A stretch of 64,000 nucleotides of DNA from Frondihabitans australicus (GTDB lineage: Bacteria; Actinomycetota; Actinomycetes; Actinomycetales; Microbacteriaceae), in contig NZ_RBKS01000001.1 of NCBI RefSeq assembly GCF_003634555.1, positions 2,480,001-2,544,000 on the forward strand. Reading direction: 5' to 3'. Below the pieces are notes generated by a model. It was not told the DNA's origin and ran no database searches. It worked only from the letters and a program-made list of their open reading frames with translations. The translations under genes were made by a program, and so were the position numbers. Of the stretch, positions 60,161 through 64,000 are shown in pieces (the stretch's first letter is position 1; every line of letters begins with the position of its first letter).

Positions 60161-60975
60161 GCCGAGACCGTCTCGGTCGACGCGGCCTGCTCCGACAGCC
60201 ACTGGAACGACTGCTGGACGCCGTCGAAGATGTCGCCCTCGAAGTGGTCGTACTCGATCACGGCGAACTTCACGGCAGGAGCCGAGGCGATCGCCTCCGC
60301 GAGACGCACACCGCCCTGCCCGGCCGGCTTCTGGTCGGTGGGGAGCTCGGCGGTCGAGATGCCGTCGCGCATGGGGCCGTCCTTGGCGTGGACCGCAACG
60401 ACCCGCTCGCCGAGGCGCGGCAGGAGCTTGACGATGTCGATTCCGGCGGCCGAGGCCCAGTACAGGTCGACCTCGAGCTTGACGCTCGGCTCGAGGTTCT
60501 CGACGAACAGCTCGTAGGCGGGGCGGCCGTCGATGACGTTGCGGAACTCGTGGTCGTGGTTGTGGTAGCCGACCTTCAGGCCGAACGCCGCGGCCTGCTC
60601 GGCGCGCTCATTGAGGCGCTCGGCGCCCCACTTCACGCTGTCGGCCGTCGCCCAGCGAGCCGGGGCGAGGTACGGGTCGATGACGACCTCGAGGCCGAGA
60701 GCGGCCGCCGCGGCGAAGGTCTCCTCGACCGGCGGGATCGACAGCAGCTTGTCGGGGGTGTCGACCTCCTCCTCGATGAGGATCGCGTGGCCGGTCGGGG
60801 CGGTGAGGCCGTGGGCGGCGAACGACTTCTTCAGCGCGTCGGCGCGCGAGACGAAGTCGAAGGCCTCGACGTGCTTCAGGCCGATCTCGGCGAGGCGGGC
60901 GAGGGTGCCGTCGAGGTCCTTGTCGATCTCGCGGTACACGGAGTACAGCTGAACGGAGATGGCGGGGAAGGCCAT
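60157..60975 (-). CDS. Sugar phosphate isomerase/epimerase, IolE/3-keto-sugar type
   Basis: A 272-residue TIM-barrel isomerase. It opens ISVQLYSVYREIDKDLDGTL, as in sugar isomerases tied to 3-keto-glycoside breakdown, with metal-site segments GYHNHDHEFRN, LEVDLYWASAAG, AVHAKDG and VIEYDHFEGD. AAAGGA precedes ATG 60975. It lies between the MFS importer (90-bp gap) and the coupled dehydrogenase. Confidence 0.88.
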   Translation of the reverse strand: MAFPAISVQLYSVYREIDKDLDGTLARLAEIGLKHVEAFDFVSRADALKKSFAAHGLTAPTGHAILIEEEVDTPDKLLSIPPVEETFAAAAALGLEVVIDPYLAPARWATADSVKWGAERLNERAEQAAAFGLKVGYHNHDHEFRNVIDGRPAYELFVENLEPSVKLEVDLYWASAAGIDIVKLLPRLGERVVAVHAKDGPMRDGISTAELPTDQKPAGQGGVRLAEAIASAPAVKFAVIEYDHFEGDIFDGVQQSFQWLSEQAASTETVSA

Positions 60976-61064
60976 GATGTCCTTTCGTTTCTGTGACGGC
61001 GTCGGCCGGTGGGTCGGCGCGGGTGGAGTCGCACGGGGTGGGTGCGAGCCCGAGGCGGGTGCGG

Positions 61065-62390
61065 CTAGCGCACCGACTTGATCGGGAAGATCGCGAGTGC
61101 GCCGAGGATCACGGCGATGCCGGCACCCCAGAGCATGAGCGTGTAGTTGCCGCCGGCGCTGCTGCCCACGTGCAGGAGGAAGAGGCCGAACGCCGGGGCC
61201 AGCGACTGCGGCAGCGCGTTGGCGATGTTGAGCACGCCGAGGTCCTTGCCGGGGCGGTCGGCGTTGGGCAGCACATCGACGACGAGCGCCGTGTCGATCG
61301 AGAGGTAGGCGCCGAACGCGAAGCCCATGATGACCTCGGCCGTGTAGAAGGAGCCGATCGTGGTCGAGTGTGCGAGCACGATGAGACCGACGGCGGTGAG
61401 CGCTGTCGACGTCCAGACGAAGACCTTGCGGCGCTGGAGCCGGTCGGAAGCCCAGCCGGAGATCGCGGTCGAGACGAGGAGCGCGATCGTGTAGAGCAGC
61501 ACACCGAAGGCGACGGCGGCCGTGGCTGCGGTGGCACCGAGCCCGATCCTGTCCTCCATGTAGAGGAGGCGGTAGGTCGTGAACATGTAGGTGCCGAAGA
61601 TGATGAGGAATCGGCCCCACCAGGCGAAGCCGAAGTCGCGGTGCTTGAACGGGTTCGTCCAGAACGAGCTCACGATGTTGAGCAGTGTGAAGCGCTTGAG
61701 CTTGTGGGTGGGCAGCTCGTCTTTGACGATGAAGGAATAGAAGAGGATCACCGCGATGGCGAAGATGCCCGGCGCGATGAAGAGGACGGGAATGTTGCCG
61801 GCCAGGTAGACGGCGAGGTAGAGGCCCGCGAGCGCCGAGACGTTCTGCGCGAGACCGATGAGGCTCGAGGCACGACCGCGCTGGATCTCGGGCACGTTGT
61901 CGGCGAAGCTCGCCGTCATCGCCGAGAACACCGCGTTGGCCGACACCTGCGCGAGCAGCCAGGCGAGCATGAGGTCGGTGCGCGTGTGCCCGAACGCCAT
62001 CCACGCCAACGAGCCAACGAAGACGATGGTGCCGCCGACCATCCACGGGCGACGGCGACCCCAGCGGGTGCGCGTGCGGTCGGAGAGGGCGCCGGCGAGC
62101 GGGTTGGCGAAGAGGGCGCCGAACGCGCCGACCGAGAGCACCGAGCCGACGATCGACGACGGGTCGTTCGGGGCGATCTGCTGCGCTTTGAGCGACAGGC
62201 TCACGTAGATCGGCGCCAGCAGGGCGAAGAAGAGCCCGAACTGGGCGAGTGCTAGTGCGAACAGGTACAGCTTCGTGACCTTCCGCGTGGCCACGGGCTG
62301 CGTGATGCCCTCGTCCAGCAGCGCGGAGGGAATCGTGCCGGAGGTCGCAAGACCTTCAGCGGGGTTTTCCATTGACGTCGGTGTCGACAT
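61065..62390 (-). CDS. MFS/GPH-type sugar importer
   Basis: A 441-residue transporter with 12 helices in the glycoside-pentoside-hexuronide/MFS_2-like group: PLAGALSDRTRTRWGRRRPW after helix 2 and SGWASDRLQRRKVFVWTS in the second half. ATG 62390 has AGGAGGAG just upstream, so the longer form from 62408 is less likely. It is the first gene of the sugar module and diverges from a TetR gene with a palindromic operator between them. Confidence 0.9.
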   Translation of the reverse strand: MSTPTSMENPAEGLATSGTIPSALLDEGITQPVATRKVTKLYLFALALAQFGLFFALLAPIYVSLSLKAQQIAPNDPSSIVGSVLSVGAFGALFANPLAGALSDRTRTRWGRRRPWMVGGTIVFVGSLAWMAFGHTRTDLMLAWLLAQVSANAVFSAMTASFADNVPEIQRGRASSLIGLAQNVSALAGLYLAVYLAGNIPVLFIAPGIFAIAVILFYSFIVKDELPTHKLKRFTLLNIVSSFWTNPFKHRDFGFAWWGRFLIIFGTYMFTTYRLLYMEDRIGLGATAATAAVAFGVLLYTIALLVSTAISGWASDRLQRRKVFVWTSTALTAVGLIVLAHSTTIGSFYTAEVIMGFAFGAYLSIDTALVVDVLPNADRPGKDLGVLNIANALPQSLAPAFGLFLLHVGSSAGGNYTLMLWGAGIAVILGALAIFPIKSVR

Positions 62391-62474
62391 GACTCCTCCT
62401 CGAGCCACAGGGGGCGACTCTCGCCCGATCTGGTCCCCTGGCGATGCCAGGCTCAGGAGGAGACGCTAGCACCG

Positions 62475-62496
62475 AAAACCTCCAAGTGGAAGTTTT
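62475..62496. promoter_or_regulatory. TetR operator palindrome
   Basis: AAAACCTCCA (62475-62484) and TGGAAGTTTT (62487-62496) are inverted copies with one mismatch around a 2-base centre. The site lies 53 bp before the TetR gene and 85 bp before the importer gene, consistent with one repressor controlling both. Confidence 0.65.
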
Positions 62497-62548
62497 GAGA
62501 AGAGATTCTTCGGCGGCTCTCCGGAGAGCCCGGGGTAGTGTTCCCTCG

Positions 62549-63133
62549 ATGACCAACGACACCGCCGCCGGCACTCGCGGTCCGTACGCCAAGGGCGTGC
62601 GACGGCGACGCGAGATCCTCGACAAGACGCTCGACGTCGTGGCGTCTCGCGGCATCGACGGGACGTCGCTCCGAGCGATCGGCGAGGCGATCGGGGTGTC
62701 GCACGCCGCTCTGACCCACTACTTCGACTCGCGCGAGGCGCTCCTGGTCGAGGTGCTGCGCGAGCGAGACGTCGAGTCGACCCGACGGGTTCAGGGCATC
62801 GACGGCGTCCTCGAGCGCATGACCGCGGCGGCCGACGACAACGCGAAGGTCCCCGGCCTCGTCACGCTCTACACGAACATGCTGGCCACCGCCGTCGAGC
62901 CCGGCAACGACGTGTCGCGCGAGTTCTTCGTCGAGCGCTTCGAGTCCGGTCGCGCAACCCTGGCACGCGAGCTCCGTGAGCAGCTCGAAGCCTCGGGCCG
63001 GCACTCCGACACCGACCTCGAGCTCGTCGGGTCGCTCATCATGGCCGCTTTCGACGGCCTCCAGGTGCAGTGGCTCCTGGACCGCCGGATCGACATCGCC
63101 GGCACGCTCGCGCTCCTGCAAAGGCTCCTCTAG
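62549..63133 (+). CDS. TetR-family transcriptional regulator
   Basis: A 194-residue TetR protein with a basic N-terminal arm, helix-turn-helix TSLRAIGEAIGVSHAALTHYF (about 38-58) and a ligand domain ending LDRRIDIAGTLALLQRLL. The palindrome at 62475-62496 sits between it and the MFS-isomerase-dehydrogenase operon, so it likely controls that module. A second TetR gene follows after 4 bp. Confidence 0.9.
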   Translation: MTNDTAAGTRGPYAKGVRRRREILDKTLDVVASRGIDGTSLRAIGEAIGVSHAALTHYFDSREALLVEVLRERDVESTRRVQGIDGVLERMTAAADDNAKVPGLVTLYTNMLATAVEPGNDVSREFFVERFESGRATLARELREQLEASGRHSDTDLELVGSLIMAAFDGLQVQWLLDRRIDIAGTLALLQRLL

Positions 63134-63137
63134 CACC

Positions 63138-63773
63138 ATGGCCGTCCAGGCGAGAGCCGAGGAGACCCGACGACGCCTCATCGAGGCGGCGGCCGAGGTC
63201 CTGACCGAGCGCGGCTACCCGCAGACGACGCTCAACGACGTCGCGGCCCGCGCCGGCGTGACCAAGGGCGCGCTCTACCACCACTTCGCCTCGAAGCAGG
63301 AGCTCGCGAACGCGGTCATCGCCCTCCAGTTCGACATCGCTGCCGCGTCGACCGTGGCCGCCGTCGACCGCGGCACCACGGCGTACGAGAAGCTCGTCTG
63401 GATGAGCCGCGCCTTCGCCGAGCAGATGCGCGACGAGGTCGTCGTGCGCGCCGGGGTCCGCCTCACGACGGAGACCGGTGCCCGCGAGCTCGAGCAGCAG
63501 GCGCCGTACGACGGCTGGATCGCCTCGGTGACGCCCCTCATCGCCGCCGCCATCGCCGAGGGCTCGTTCCGCTCCGACCTCGACGCCGGCGTGGTGGCGT
63601 CGATGCTGATCCCCGCCTACTCGGGCGTGCAGATGGTCTCCGACATCCGCACCGGCCACGCCGACCTGCTCGAGCAGGTCCTGAACCTGTGGGAGGTGCT
63701 GCTCGCACCGGCCCTCGTGGCGCCCGATCGGCGTGCAGAGCTATCCGGCGTGCCGGCGTCCATCCTGAGCTGA
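63138..63773 (+). CDS. TetR-family regulator resembling gamma-butyrolactone receptors
   Basis: A 211-residue regulator whose DNA-binding domain (AVQARAEETRRRLIEAAAEV, TLNDVAARAGVTKGALYHHF, ASKQELANAVIALQ) closely resembles ArpA/ScbR-type gamma-butyrolactone receptors of Streptomyces. The ligand domain has AGVRLTTETGARELE and PYDGWIASVTPLIAAAIAEGS. It follows the first TetR gene by 4 bp, so the two are cotranscribed. No AfsA-like butyrolactone synthase is in the window, so the hormone link is an inference from family similarity. Confidence 0.85.
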   Translation: MAVQARAEETRRRLIEAAAEVLTERGYPQTTLNDVAARAGVTKGALYHHFASKQELANAVIALQFDIAAASTVAAVDRGTTAYEKLVWMSRAFAEQMRDEVVVRAGVRLTTETGARELEQQAPYDGWIASVTPLIAAAIAEGSFRSDLDAGVVASMLIPAYSGVQMVSDIRTGHADLLEQVLNLWEVLLAPALVAPDRRAELSGVPASILS

Positions 63774-64000
63774 GACGGCGCCGCAGACCGGGCAGGTGCC
63801 GTGCGAGGCGCCGACGTCGACCACGTAGGTGCCGGATCCCGAGCGCACCTCGACCATGCCGAGCACCTCCAGCACGGTGAGGGCGTTCCTCACCGCCGAC
63901 TCGGTCACCCCGAGCTGCGCGGCCAGCTCGGCGCGTGACGCGAGGCGCCCGCCTGCGCCCGCCGCGGCTCCTGCGGCCCGGATCGCCTCGGCCAGCTCGA
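63741..64000 (-). CDS. GntR-like winged-helix protein, C-terminal part (truncated by window)
   Basis: The frame enters from the right edge and stops with TAG at 63741-63743. The visible 85 residues hold a winged helix of GntR type (RAELAAQLGVTESAVRNALT, LGMVEVRSGSGTYVV) and end in a short tail with CPVCG, a zinc-knuckle-like half. It overlaps the convergent TetR gene by 33 bp. The full protein lies beyond the window. Confidence 0.65.
   Translation of the reverse strand, partial: ELAEAIRAAGAAAGAGGRLASRAELAAQLGVTESAVRNALTVLEVLGMVEVRSGSGTYVVDVGASHGTCPVCGAVSAQDGRRHAG

Overview
The window is a high-GC (roughly 70% by eye) actinobacterial chromosome segment with strong G/C third-codon bias, many GTG starts and many ATGA/GTGA stop-start overlaps. 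The mix of LacI/TetR/DeoR-controlled sugar modules, SipW-type signal peptidase, small TA systems and Gfo/Idh-isomerase pairs suggests Microbacteriaceae (Micrococcales). This is an inference from gene content; no rRNA, tRNA, prophage, transposase or CRISPR array was seen.

Layout: 0-1.4 kb, end of a SipW-type secreted protein and its signal peptidase. 1.4-4.6 kb, TetR with divergent aldo/keto reductase, and a PLP decarboxylase. 4.6-8.0 kb, isomerase plus Gfo/Idh dehydrogenase under a divergent LacI. 8.2-11 kb, NarL-type two-component system and a VapBC-like toxin-antitoxin pair. 11-17 kb, Bcr/CflA exporter, LLM monooxygenase, XRE-cupin regulator, Gfo/Idh, YCII protein, TetR with divergent DUF308-like protein. 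17-22 kb, ABC-2 exporter and a PEP-synthase-like enzyme. 22-25 kb, a stand-alone FtsK-gamma-like winged helix, PfpI-family enzyme, acyltransferase, TetR pair.

25-32.7 kb holds the most unusual locus: a tightly coupled seven-gene minus-strand operon (zinc-less MDR dehydrogenase, degenerate 6-pyruvoyl-tetrahydropterin-synthase homologue, glycosyltransferase, SAM methyltransferase, LPG-synthase-type membrane protein, RibD-like reductase, membrane sulfatase-fold enzyme) divergent from a CDP-alcohol phosphatidyltransferase, with a perfect 11-bp inverted repeat bracketing the shared promoter. Together they look like a pathway that builds, methylates, glycosylates and membrane-anchors a pteridine- or deazapurine-like compound. 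The product is unknown.

32.6-41 kb: DtxR/MntR regulator, cation antiporter, OmpR/histidine kinase system with a secreted His-rich partner, cupin, and an ArsR-His-rich peptide-CDF zinc-type efflux operon. 41-45 kb: SDR, small secreted and membrane proteins, aldo/keto reductase. 44.7-52 kb: NagB, GH4 glycosidase, DeoR regulator divergent from PfkB kinase and an ABC sugar importer lacking its ATPase. 52-57.5 kb: SDR, an OleA/FabH-like synthase with MBL hydrolase and OleD-like dehydrogenase, a GT4 enzyme, and a HicAB pair. 57.5-64 kb: MFS exporter, a second Gfo/Idh-isomerase-MFS module, two TetR genes (one like gamma-butyrolactone receptors) and a truncated GntR-like gene.

Repeated DNA stands out: three copies of a 58-bp perfect or near-perfect palindrome, two copies of a second palindrome family, and about 40 copies of the 9-mer GMTCCTGCG on both strands.
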